From Parashewanella sp965200795 (GTDB taxonomy: Bacteria; Pseudomonadota; Gammaproteobacteria; Enterobacterales; Shewanellaceae), in contig CBDAVB010000018.1 of the NCBI GenBank assembly GCA_965200795.1, positions 1-64,000 on the forward strand: DNA of 64,000 bases. The letters are read 5' to 3'. The notes under the pieces were generated by a model. That model saw nothing but the letters and a program-made list of their open reading frames with translations. It was not told where the DNA came from and searched no databases. This document shows positions 12,034 through 22,103 of the stretch, piece by piece; the first letter of the stretch is position 1, and each line of letters starts with the position of its first letter. Both the position numbers and the translations under genes were made by a program.

Positions 12034-12759
12034 AAGTTTTAATACTGCGGTTTGCTCGCCTAATGCATCCTGATACAACAGCGCAAACTCTCTGAGTAAT
12101 ATATCGCTAGACCAACCGTCTGATGCAATGTGGTGGGTGTTGATCAACAGCCAACCTTGATTCATCCCATCAAGCGGTGACACATTGATGAACAACACAT
12201 GCATCATCAAGTCTTTGCTCAAGTCGAAAACACTATTTGAACATTGCGCAATAAGAGTGTCCGATTGCTGTTTTTGCATTAACAGCGGCAAGTGACTCAA
12301 GTCGACATATTCAATGTTAAATGGCCTTGCCGGATTGATACGTTGAACCGGCTCTCCGTCTTGGCTTAAATACACCGTGCGTAATGCTTCATGACGTTCA
12401 ACAATTTGGCTAAACGCACCGTCGGCAGCGGCAATATCAAAACTACCGCTAACCTTGAACAACTGATACATATTGTATTGAGGACTGCCCTTGCCTAATT
12501 GATCGACAAACCATAACCGACGTTGTGCAGCAGACAATTGAAACGTTTGTGCCACCGGCCGAGACACCAGTTGTTTGGCGTCTGTATTATCTTGATGTTC
12601 ACTCAGGTAGGCCATCAACGCCGTTTTGTTTTCGCGTACTTGCAGTTTAAGCGCATCGCTAAAGGCACAACCTTTTTTAACCTTAAAGCCAAGACGGCCA
12701 TCTTTTACGAAAAGATGAACGCCTTGCGCTAGCGCACGCTCGACTATCTCGTGGACCAT
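12034..12759 (-). pseudogene. NRPS3, 5' part: TubC-type docking domain and first half of condensation domain
   Basis: Start is the ATG at 12757-12759, which overlaps the stop of the preceding megagene as TAATG, implying translational coupling. Residues 1-50 (MVHEIVERALAQGVHLFVKD, then GRLGFKVKKG and ALMAYLSE) match the TubC N-terminal docking domain found on NRPS proteins that receive a chain from an upstream protein. A condensation domain follows from FQLSAAQRRLWFVDQL, with INTHHIASDGWSSDIL containing the catalytic HHxxxDG. The domain breaks at AVLKL by the compound ISL3/IS5 insertion and resumes at 9389. Removing 9398-12041 rejoins it. Non-functional as it stands. Confidence 0.9.
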
Positions 12760-12761
12760 TA

Positions 12762-12904
12762 CAACCACCCTTCTTCCTCGACTTCCATCTCATCGAGTTG
12801 CTCATGAGCGGTTTTTAGCGTGACTTTTTCACTGATGCTCTGTGCCATTTGTTGCAACGTTTCACTGTTGAATATTTTGGCAATCGGCAACTCGACTTCA
12901 AATT
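12762..12904 (-). pseudogene. PKS/NRPS megagene, last fragment: end of the terminal PCP
   Basis: Translates as FEVELPIAKIFNSETLQQMA, then ISEKVTLKTAHEQLDEMEVE and a short acidic tail, the expected C-terminal half of a peptidyl carrier protein plus tail. It continues the PCP at 14032-14277 once IS982 copy 2 and one 8-bp TTCAAATT duplicate are removed. The stop TAA is at 12759-12761. The acidic tail is a plausible partner for the TubC-type docking domain of NRPS3, since docking often pairs a short C-terminal tail with an N-terminal domain (inference). Confidence 0.85.
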
Positions 12905-14031
12905 ACCTGATGTGTGATTAATTTTTGGTAGGCATGACCATACCTTAGAATGTTTGGTTCTAAAAAATCCTATCTGAAGGATACGATCATGCCTGTCGAA
13001 GATTTTATCATTTATGTTTACTGTTTAGTTGATGATTTTTACCAGAGAGAAATAACCACTCCCTTAAGAACCCGTGGTAGAGCTCCTAAACTCACTGATT
13101 CTGAAGTAATTACAATGGAAATTGTTGGGGAATGGACTGGGCATCACACAGATAAAGGAATTTGGGAGTATTTCAAAGGGTATTGGTTACCCTTGTTTCC
13201 CGATTTACCTGCTCGTTCACAGTTTGCCAGACAAGCAAGTAACCTTTGGAAAGTGAAGCAATTATTTCATCAGTACTTATGTCATCAACTCAGAGCAGAT
13301 ACTTGTGATGTTCATTTAATTGATGGGTTTCCCATTGAGTTTTGTAAACTTACTCGTGTCAGAAAATGTAAAAGTTTTAAGGGATATGCAAGTTATGGCT
13401 ACTGCGCCTCTAAGGATATGAAGTATTACGGATTTCATGGTCACCTTCTTGTAGATGAAAGAGGTATCCCTGTGGAATTGACTTTAACCGCCGCAAATGT
13501 TGATGAACGTGATGCCGCCTATGAAATCATCAATAATATCAAAGGACTTTTAATTGGTGATAAAGGGCTTATTAGACCAATACTCAATAACGACTGCTCT
13601 GAAGCTGATATTGACTTACAAACTCCATTACGGAAAAACATGAAAGATAATCGTCCTAAGTGGGCGGTTAAACAACTAATGAATGTTCGAAGAAGGGTTG
13701 AAACAACCATAGGGCAACTTGTTAAATATTTTGATATTGAACATGTTAACTGTCGAGACTTATGGCACTTAACCAGTCGAATGGGAAGAAAGGTATTAAG
13801 CTTAACCATTGGGGCTTACTTCAATATCGAGTTTGGCAGAGATGCAATGAAATTTGAGGAGATGTTGGCAATCTAATTACGCTACTGAACTTGCAACCCC
13901 CGTCATTCCCGCATGTTGTAAGCGGGAATCCAGTGCCTTTTTGCTCGGAAAAAGAAAAAGACGCTGGATTCCTGCCTTCGCAGGAATGACGAAACAAACA
14001 ATTTCAATGAGTTATAAAATCACACATTAGA
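12905..14031 (+). mobile_element. IS982-family element, copy 2, with 8-bp target duplication
   Basis: 1127 bp with the same ends as copy 1. Perfect 8-bp TTCAAATT duplications flank it at 12897-12904 and 14032-14039. It sits inside the last PCP domain of the megagene on the opposite strand. Confidence 0.96.
12989..13876 (+). CDS. IS982-family transposase (DDE), copy 2
   Basis: Protein identical to copy 1 (295 residues from MPVEDFIIYV), with the same ribosome-binding region and the same 3' palindromic tail in the element. The frame is intact. Near-identity of the two copies indicates recent transposition. This copy is the best candidate for the source of the deletion that ends NRPS3, because recombination between same-orientation copies removes what lies between them. 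Confidence 0.93.
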   Translation: MPVEDFIIYVYCLVDDFYQREITTPLRTRGRAPKLTDSEVITMEIVGEWTGHHTDKGIWEYFKGYWLPLFPDLPARSQFARQASNLWKVKQLFHQYLCHQLRADTCDVHLIDGFPIEFCKLTRVRKCKSFKGYASYGYCASKDMKYYGFHGHLLVDERGIPVELTLTAANVDERDAAYEIINNIKGLLIGDKGLIRPILNNDCSEADIDLQTPLRKNMKDNRPKWAVKQLMNVRRRVETTIGQLVKYFDIEHVNCRDLWHLTSRMGRKVLSLTIGAYFNIEFGRDAMKFEEMLAI

Positions 14032-14277
14032 TTCAAATTGGTTTTTGATACGGGTCATCAGGCGGATCAGCAACAACGAGTGGCCACCGGCGTCGAAGAA
14101 ATTGGCCTTCAGTCCTATGCTATCTGGCTGTAGATTGAGTATATCGCTCCATATACTTACCAATGCCTTTTCAGTGTCAGTTTGCGGTGCTTGATACACA
14201 TCACCAGACAATAATGAATCCGGTTTAGGTAGTGCTTTGAGGTTAATCTTGCCACTTATTGAGTACAAACGTTTCAA
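14032..14277 (-). pseudogene. PKS/NRPS megagene: end of second adenylation domain and start of terminal PCP
   Basis: Reads SGKINLKALPKPDSLLSGDV, then a linker and a PCP with FFDAGGHSLLLIRLMTRIKN, whose Ser carries phosphopantetheine. It is out of frame with the preceding A domain: near 14255 that frame runs into KWQD-stop, whereas this frame has the expected (N)xSGKI core A10 motif, so about one base has been lost. The PCP is cut by IS982 copy 2 and continues at 12904. Confidence 0.88.
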
Positions 14278-17200
14278 CCGTCAAGATAGCCCCAGGTACC
14301 ATGTAATTGGGCAGTTTTTGTTGCAGCTTTAATTTCAGCGCTGAGACAAATTCGCCATCGTCTTGATTTTGACTGTCATCACGCAGAATATAAGCCACCA
14401 GTCGCTTGTCACCCAGTGTATCTTCGCACACGATAACGACTGTTGATGCAACACCATCACACATTGCTATTTGCTGTTCGATTTCACCAAGCTCGATTCT
14501 AAATCCACGGAGTTTCACCTGATTGTCGACCCGGTCAACAAACTCCAAGCAATCATTGCCGTGATATCGTACCAAGTCACCGGTTTTAAACAGCTTTTGT
14601 CCCGGCTCAAACGGAGAATCGATAAATACGGCTGCGGTTTTTTCAGCGTCGTTAAGGTAACCTTTAGCTACCCCTTGCCCGGCAACATAAAGCTCTCCGA
14701 CAACCCCAAGGGGCACCGGATTTTTTCGCTTATCGAGGATGTGATAACGACTGCCGATAAACGGCGCACCGATGCTCAATACCTTATCGTCCGGTGATAC
14801 TCGGTGCATGCTCGAATCCACCGTACACTCAGTCAAACCATAGGCATGATAAAAATGACGTCCTTGAGTCCAAGACTTGACCGAGTTAAGCGCCATTCTC
14901 TCGCCACCGACAACCACAAAATTGAGCGATGGACACTCAGCCGGGTCAAGCAAAGGCAACAATGCCTGAGGCAAAAAGCTATGGCTGATGCCATTGGCAT
15001 TGATAAACTGTTGCAACTGCTGCAGTTCGCCTTTGACCTCACGGGAGGGCACATACAAAGTACCGCCGGTAATCAACACTGAGAAGATCTCACTCAAAGA
15101 GATATCAAAACCGATTGAGGTGTATTGCAACATCCGGATATCGCTATTGAGCTTAAGCTTTTCGTGATAGGCATTGAGCAAATAACCAATGCCTCTGTGA
15201 GGTACCATAACCCCTTTAGGTGTGCCGGTCGAACCAGAGGTATAGATAATGTAAGCCAGTGCCTGTTTATCAAATGGCTGTGCATTTTCAATCGGCTCAG
15301 CGCTTTGGCTGTAGTCGAATTGGTCGACTTCAAGGACTTCGATGTCCAGCTCATCAATTGAATCGGTATGAGCGGATGAGGTCAACAGCAGTTTAGCCTC
15401 GCTATCTTGCAACACATAGTTTATTCGCTCTGATGGATTGGCAGGGTCAACCGGTACATAAACGCCACCGATTTTCAAAATCGCAAGGATAGATATCAAC
15501 AAATCAGAGCAATGCTCCATACACACCGCAACTGTCGATTGATATTCGACGCCATGGCTTTGTAGATATCTTGCAAGCTGATTGGATTGTTCATCCAGGC
15601 GGCTAAAGCTCAATTGCCGGTCTTCAGATTGCAATACAATACGCTCAGGCTGTTGGGCCACCTGAACGGCAAAACGTTGCAATAAAGATTCCGGGTCATC
15701 ATATTGACAAGATTGTTCATTTAATTGGCGATAAGCTTCAACGGATGCGTCATCAACATAGTGAGCTTTGTGATGAACATTAGCGAGGTGGTCGGCCATT
15801 TGATTTAAAATCAATGAAATGGTGGATATATAAGCCTTGACAATACTTTTATCTAGCGCTTGACTGTTCCAAGCCAAACTGCCGATAACACTTGACTCAC
15901 CATCGATAAAGTTGACATCCATCGGATAGGTGGTATTGGCAAAACCGCTGCGGCTAAAATCACCGTCACTTTTCTCTAGCGCATCAAAGTCGTGGAAACG
16001 GACATAGTTAAACAGCACATCAAACGGGGCTTTAATGCCACTGACATTACAAATCTCAAGCAGTGGAAAATAACGCTGAGCAAACAATGCGTTGTCTTTA
16101 GCGTCGATTTTGCGCAGCAGCGTCATCCAGTTCTCGTCAGCCAAAGCATATCGCATGACCAAAGTATTTAAGAAACAGCCGAATACCTTACCGCTGTCTT
16201 CGTTGTCCGGTCGGCCATGCACGACCATACCGGTAGCGACATCATCACGACCGGTCAAAATACTCAAGGTTTTCAGATGTGCCGCCATGAAGATGGTCTT
16301 TTGCGATACGCCGGCAATGCTGCCAACCAACTTGAGTTTCTGAAACGCCGCACCTTCAATAACGAAATCTTCATAACGCACACTATCAGGCAATGGATCT
16401 TGCGCCACACCTTGTGCCAGCTTTAACGGTTCAAAATCTGACAGTTCTTGTTGCCAAAACTGCTGCTGAGCAGCATCTGCACAAGCTTTTAGTTCCGCTT
16501 CGACAAAATCACGATAGCGGGTTTTATAAGGAGTGACCTTTGTTGCTTCAGCCAATAAATTGGCTTTGTAACGACGCACCAATTCAGTAAACAGTACCGA
16601 CTCCGACCAACCGTCTTCAACAGCGTGATGCATACTCCAAGACATGCGAAATACATTGTCCCGATAGACATGAACAAAAACACGAATCAAAGGCGCATGC
16701 GCCCAATCGAAGTTGTTCTTAAGCTCTTGCTCCAACCATTTTTGATAATGGACTTTTTGCTGTTGCGGATCATTAAGCGCTGTAGTATCTACCGTCAAAG
16801 GAATAGTGGCTTGTCGATAGACTAATTGCAACGGCATCGAATACCCATCTAAATCAATTGCCGTTCTGAGTAGTTCGTGTTGTTGTACCAACTGAGCCAA
16901 GGTCTTTTCAAAAGCGACGGGTTCAAAAGGCGCTTCAATTTCATAACCGGCAACAGTGTGATAGACATTGGCTTTGCTACTGTCCAAATCGTGGAAAATC
17001 ATGCCCTGCTGCAGATAACTTAACGGATAGGCATCTTCGATAATATCTCGGTCGATTTTTTCAAGGTCTTTTTCGTCAACCAAGGCAAACGGCTGATGTG
17101 TCTGCTCGACGACCGGTTGTTCATTGCTATCACCAACCAAAAGCGCCAAGGCTTCAATGGACTGATGAACATACATATCGGTCGCTTTAATCACGATCCC

Positions 17201-18542
17201 TTGCTTTTTCAGCTTGGAGATCACTTTAAGCGACAAAATCGAATCACCGCCAATGGCAAAGAAATTGTCTTTAATGCTGATCTTGTCGCGTTTCAACACG
17301 ACTTGCCAAATCGTTAAAATTCTCTCTTGCATAGGGGTTTGCGCCCCAAGGTACTGTGAAGTTTGAACCGCTGTTGCCTGCGGCAATGCCTTACGGTCGA
17401 TTTTACCGTTGGTCGTCAGCGGGAACTCATCCATTACCATAAATGCAGCAGGCACCATGTACTCCGGTACTTGAGTAGACAAGTGTTCGATAAGCGTTTG
17501 CGGTAATTGATTATCAATACTGGAGTCGGCTTTGATGACAAAAGCAGCCAAATGCTCATTACCGTCGGCGTTTTGTTGTAGTAATACAATCGCCGATTTA
17601 ACACTAAAGTGCTGCTCCAGTTTCGCCTCGATTTCACCGAGTTCGATTCTAAAGCCACGGATCTTAACCTGAAAATCACAACGGCCAATATACTCCAACT
17701 CGCCGTCTTGGGTTTGTTTAACCAAATCGCCGGTGCGGTATAAACGCTCATTTCCTGCAATTGCCTCTGGTGCGGCTACAAATCGTTGTGCGGTCAACTC
17801 GCTCCTGTTGAGATAACCGCGGGTGACTCCGGCACCGCCAACAAACAGTTCTCCCACCTCACCTTTTGGCACTACCTGCATATTGTCATCGAGAATATAT
17901 GCCGTTAGATCCGCTAACGGTTTACCTATCGGACTGCCGCTGTTATCACAGTCGTTTGCTGTGATTTGACGAAACGTTACATGTACTGTGGTCTCGGTGA
18001 TCCCATACATGTTGATAAGCCGTATCTTCTGCTCATCGTATTGCTCAAACCAAGCTTTAAGCTTGCGGGTCTCCAATGCTTCGCCGCCAAATATGACGTA
18101 GCGTAACGGCAATTCGGCTTGAGCATTTTGACAGTGCTCGCTAAACATATAAAACGCCGACGGAGTTTGATTCAGCACGGTAACGCATTCTTTTATCAGT
18201 AATTGATAAAAGTCCTCTGGCGAGCGTGAAGTGGCAAATGGTACGACCACCAACTTGCCGCCATAGGCCAAAGCGCCCCAAAACTCCCATACCGAAAAGT
18301 CAAAGGCATAAGAATGAAACAGTGTCCAACAATCGTTGCTATCGAAGCCAAACAAAGACTCGCTGGTTTTGAACAACCGCACTACGTTGCCATGCTCTAC
18401 CAATACACCTTTGGGTGCACCGGTTGAACCGGAAGTATAGATAACGTAGGCCAGATTACTGCTATTTAGATTTTCAGCGCTAAGATTGTCGCCATTTAAC
18501 ACCGCAAGTGATTGAGCAATACTTTCATCATCAAGTGACACT
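14243..18542 (-). pseudogene. PKS/NRPS megagene: A1 (Thr-type, C-terminal part)-PCP-C-A2
   Basis: About 1,430 residues. A1 resumes after the IS630 insertion with VSLDDESIAQ, then YTSGSTGAPKGVLVEHGN, AFDFSVWEFWGAL, TVLNQTPSAF, YVIFGGEAL and NMYGITETTVHVTF. Pocket residues by GrsA numbering are D-F-W-N-I-G-M-V-H, the classical threonine code. PCP: FFAIGGDSILSLKVISKL near 440. C domain (about 520-950): YPLSYLQQGMIFH and SMHHAVEDGWSES (HHxxxDG). A2 (about 970-1437): LKIGGVYVPVDPANP, YTSGSTGTPKGVMVPHRG, GFDISLSEIFSVLITGG, HAYGLTECTVDSS; pocket D-I-S-F-V-G-A-V-D, which I cannot assign. The frame is open throughout but ends prematurely by a frameshift near 14255. It is part of a gene starting at 26478. 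Confidence 0.92.
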
Positions 18543-18806
18543 AGTACTCCGTCCATTTGAATTCAATACTTCAAGCTCTTTTGCTAAGCCTTAGTCATAG
18601 TCATAGGAGAGCTAAAAATCTTGTATTGATTTTTATTGTTTTAAACTCTTATACAACTTTTATTCACAACTAATTAATAAGTCTGTAATTTCTGAACAAA
18701 ATGCTTCCTCCCACCCTTTGGCAAGCCAGTAGGACTCTAGCTTTTTTCATTTTGATTAACGAAAGTGTAACAGGATTTCGTTAATCAGTTTAATTCTGTT
18801 AAAAGG

Positions 18807-19448
18807 CTAACTGTACCCTGGAAGGACGGGATAAAGCTTCTTTAACTTGATACGTGCCTCCTCAGTTGTGAACTGCCAAATCATCTTAGCCTTGGACTCA
18901 TTGCGTTGGGTGACCCAGGCTTCAACTTCACAATTTAGTGTTTCCTGATCCGGTATTCTTCGGTTTAAGCATTGTCTGCTCAAGATACTTAATTCAATTT
19001 CAGCCATATCCAACCAGCTTCCGTGTTTTGGCGTGTAATGAAATTCGATTTTATTGATCAGCCTACGAGCTTCTTCTGGTTCGAAGGCCTTATAAAATGA
19101 AGCCGGGGTATGAGTATTCAGGTTATCCTCAACCAACACAATTGTCTCAGCATCCTTATAACGCCCGTCTACTAAGGCTTTTACTTGATGAGCCCAATCA
19201 ACGGCTGTTCTGTGCTCTGTGACCTCAACATGCCGCCAGCCCGCTAAAGGCTCAAATATCATGAACAGGTTGCTGACACCGTTACGCTCATATTCCGTAT
19301 CGTATCGCTCCGGATAACCTGAAACTAAAGGTAACGGGTTGCGAACTTCTTTAACTTGTTGTTTGCTGGTTTCATCAAGGCATACTAAAGGACGCTTGGG
19401 ATCGTAAGGAAGTTTATAGAGTTCTAATATATCTTCCATAGCGCTCAC
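18807..19448 (-). CDS. IS630-family transposase, DDE catalytic part (second frame)
   Basis: The DDE half: LVCLDETSKQ (first Asp), VEDNLNTHTPASFYK (second Asp), then HYTPKHGSWLDMAEIELSIL (Glu). In its own frame the open region extends upstream as KEEWCIPEENAAFVSAMEDI, typical of the middle of IS630 transposases. It therefore joins the upstream HTH frame by a -1 shift near 19490, where the minus strand reads cttaaag. Probably not translated alone. Confidence 0.88.
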   Translation of the reverse strand: MSAMEDILELYKLPYDPKRPLVCLDETSKQQVKEVRNPLPLVSGYPERYDTEYERNGVSNLFMIFEPLAGWRHVEVTEHRTAVDWAHQVKALVDGRYKDAETIVLVEDNLNTHTPASFYKAFEPEEARRLINKIEFHYTPKHGSWLDMAEIELSILSRQCLNRRIPDQETLNCEVEAWVTQRNESKAKMIWQFTTEEARIKLKKLYPVLPGYS

Positions 19449-19948
19449 GAAGGCAGCGTTTTCCTCTTCAGGTATACACCACTCTTCTTTAAGCCAGGGT
19501 TTAAGTTCATTTTTTTTAACGCATAATGAACAGAGGTTCTCGATATGCTATCGACATATTTGAGTTCAATCATCTTGTCTCTAAGAAGATTTAATGTCCA
19601 ACGGCAACGTCCTTCCGGAGGCGCAGAGCAGGTCAGCGCAATTAGGTGTGCTTCGGCTTCACCATCCATTATGCGTCTGCGGCCTTGATGGCTGTGTTTG
19701 CTATTAACAGCGACTTCTAATCCTTCCTCGACAAAACGCTTTCTGAGGCTCGTTACTGCAAGTGGTGAGATGTTTAGCGCCTTAGCAATCTGTTGATTGG
19801 TCAGTGGCGAATTATTCTCATCAATAGCAAGTAAAATTTGGGCGTGTCGTTTCTTATGTTGAGCAACACGTGGTTTCTTCTGCTTTATCAAAGCTTCAAG
19901 CATTGAACGCTCTTCATTACTCAAACGGACATGGTATTTAATCCTCAT
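19445..19948 (-). CDS. IS630-family transposase, N-terminal HTH part (first frame)
   Basis: Residues 1-~150 give the DNA-binding part: MRIKYHVRLSNEERSMLEAL, HAQILLAIDENN, PLTNQQIAKALNISPLAVTS (helix-turn-helix), EGRCRWTLNLLRDKMIE and the second helical region ISRTSVHYALKKMNL. It ends about 15 residues after the shift site. The DDE domain continues in the -1 frame (18807-19448). The cttaaag run is compatible with programmed -1 slippage, known in several IS630 members, but a simple inactivating indel is equally possible. Confidence 0.88.
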   Translation of the reverse strand: MRIKYHVRLSNEERSMLEALIKQKKPRVAQHKKRHAQILLAIDENNSPLTNQQIAKALNISPLAVTSLRKRFVEEGLEVAVNSKHSHQGRRRIMDGEAEAHLIALTCSAPPEGRCRWTLNLLRDKMIELKYVDSISRTSVHYALKKMNLNPGLKKSGVYLKRKTLPS

Positions 19949-20027
19949 AACAGCTCCTGTATTCGTTGTGTTCAGGAACTGTTAGGATAAACTATCAGGC
20001 CATTATTTGCTTTTGAATGGACTACTA

Positions 20028-20415
20028 GGTCACAGTCGGCTTTAGCAAGCTTTGCCTCGAATTTCGATTGCGTCAATACTGTCGTTACTTGCGAATCTTG
20101 CAAGATATACTGCACTCGACCTTCCGGGTTGGCAGGGTCAACCGGCACGTAGGCACCGCCGGCTTTTAGAATCGCCAAGATGCCAACGACCAATTCAATC
20201 GAACGTTCGACACATAGACCCACCAACGACTCACTGCCGACGCCCATAGACTGTAAATGGCGTGCAAGCTGGTTACTACGCACGTTAAGTGCTTGGTAAC
20301 TGAGAGATTCACCATCACATACTACCGCAGTTGCCTCAGGTGTTGCTGCTACACGGGCCTCGAACAACTGATGCAGGCACAAATTATCAACCGTATTCAT
20401 ATGATTTAATCCCAT
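20028..20415 (-). pseudogene. PKS/NRPS megagene: N-terminal part of A1
   Basis: NTVDNLCLHQLFEARVAATP, then LSYQALNVRSNQLARHL and LKAGGAYVPVDPANPEGRVQ are cores A1-A2 of an adenylation domain. The part rejoins the 18542 segment after excision of IS630. Its frame differs from the preceding C-domain segment, whose frame ends EMFEWD-stop at 20406. The EW-x-N type linker normally reads straight into NLCLHQLFEA, so a single-base indel is more likely than a true protein boundary, though a short overlap of two genes cannot be excluded. Confidence 0.85.
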
Positions 20416-22103
20416 TCAAACATTTCTACTGCCAACAAATCATCAGGGACTTGGGCTTGCTCGGTGTTATTTGCCAACTGCTCGGCAAGGAGGTCCGCTA
20501 CCGCTGTGCTCGGCGACTCACTGACTTGAGTCAATAAGGCTTCAAACATTTGCAGCATGTATTGGACATCATCCTTTGAGAACACCCCGGTATAGTAATC
20601 ACAGTCAATGCGGTAGGTGCCTTGCTCATTGGTCACATTAAAGGCCATGTCGAGATGGAAATAATGGCGAGGATTAAGTTCGATTTTATGGCTTAAACCG
20701 CTAAACCGAGTTGCGTTCATCGCTACGTCCATATTGAATACCACTTCTATCAGTGGTGCTCTTGACGGATCCCTTGGAATATCGACCAGTTTTAATATTG
20801 AGCCGAAGCTATAGTCTCTGTGTTCATAAATGTCGGCAAAACCATCGGCAGAACAACCGGCAAAATCCAAAAACGACAATTTGTCCTCGACATTGACTCT
20901 CACCGGCAATAGATTGACGCAATGTCCAACCAAGGACTGCGCTGCCATGGAGTTTTGTGCTGCATACGGCACGCCAACGACAATATCCTGCGCATTGCTC
21001 AATCGATTTATCAAAGTTTGATAACCAGCCAACATGATATTAAACAACGTCATGCCGGATGACTTACCTAATTGCGTCAGCTTTTCTACCAGCGAGTCAG
21101 GCAGAATATGAGTTTCTCTGCTGGCTGCCAAAGTTTTAATCTGTGGCCTTGATTTGGCGAAAGGAAAATCCAACGGCTTAGGCACACTATGGTATTGCCC
21201 TTGCCAAAACGCTTTATGTTGATGATAGGATTCTGATGCGTGATACTCATGCTCCCATTCAACGAAATCGCTGATCTGCTCGGCAACCGGTAACGGATTT
21301 GGCTGACCTTTGACATAGGCACTGTAAAGTTGGCCAATCTCATCAAACAACACACTGTGAGACCAGCCGTCGAAAATGATGTGATGGGCAGTAAACATCA
21401 GCGCACTCTTGTCGGCCGTCAATAACACTACCTGCATTACAACAGGTGGCCTATCGACCAATTCAAGTGCACGTTTACCTTCAGCTTGTTTTAACTGTTC
21501 AAATCGGGCAATCCTTTGGGTTTCACTGAGTGCGGTCAAGTCATGTACCGTTATATCCACGTTCATATGAGGTTTAATCAACATATGAACACCTTCAGAA
21601 TCGAATGTACATCTGAGTGCCTCGTGACGGTCCACCACACTCTGCATGGCTTGTTTTAAGGCATCGAGATCCAATTGACCATCAAGGTAGATAGACGAGG
21701 TTTCGTTGAAACCGGCCGAGGATTCCTCAGAGTATTTTGACGCCAACCAAATCTCTTGCTGTGCTTCACTGACCGGCACTTGCTTTACTTGGTCGCCGGC
21801 AAATTCATACTGGGGAATAAAGCCATTGGCTTGCATTAACGCAACAGCGTCTTTAAATGCTTGGTGCACCCGTTCAAAGTCCGAGTCACTATGTGCGATG
21901 GAGAAATAAACCGGGAAGCCTTCCCAAATATGGATGCCACTTTGACGCAAGTAGTACCAGAACAAACTCATATTTTGCAATTCAGGCGGATACTCGATAA
22001 CGAACATCGAACTGAACGTATGGAGCTTGATCGGTGCTTTAACATCAACAAAATGGTCGTTCAAAGATTGGGTGAACTTGGCTACCTTGCGGTTCAAACT
22101 CTG
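20406..22103 (-). pseudogene. PKS/NRPS megagene: end of aminotransferase domain and condensation domain
   Basis: After an in-frame TAA at 22104-22106 the same frame continues QSLNRKVAKFTQSLNDHFVD, LHTFSSMFVIEYPPELQN and GIHIWEGFPVYFSIAHSDSD, the C-terminal part of a glutamate-1-semialdehyde-type aminotransferase domain. A condensation domain follows (about residue 110 on): VPVSEAQQEIWLASK, DRHEALRCTFD, FTAHHIIFDGWSHSVLF (HHxxxDG), IVVGVPYAAQN, LVGHCVNLLPVRV. The direct TAA/CAG context makes a nonsense substitution (for example CAA to TAA) the simplest reading. This C domain should join the beta-amino unit to the Thr loaded by A1. Confidence 0.9.

Larger units (their letters stand above)
18544..20025 (-). 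mobile_element. IS630-family element inserted in A1
   Basis: Bounded by TA duplications (18542-18543 and 20026-20027), as IS630/Tc1 elements require, with imperfect terminal repeats (gtactccgtccatt... and, inverted, gtagtccattcaaa...). Removing it plus one TA rejoins the host codons as D-L-V-S-L-D-D-E in frame across the A1 domain. The stretch 18557-18806 downstream of the transposase is non-coding and holds an inverted repeat gattaacgaaa...tttcgttaatc at 18754-18786. Confidence 0.9.

Noticed and set aside
20406..20415. Genuine protein boundary between the C domain and A1
   Set aside because: The linker reads directly into the A domain in the other frame and there is no docking domain, so an indel is more likely; not fully excluded.
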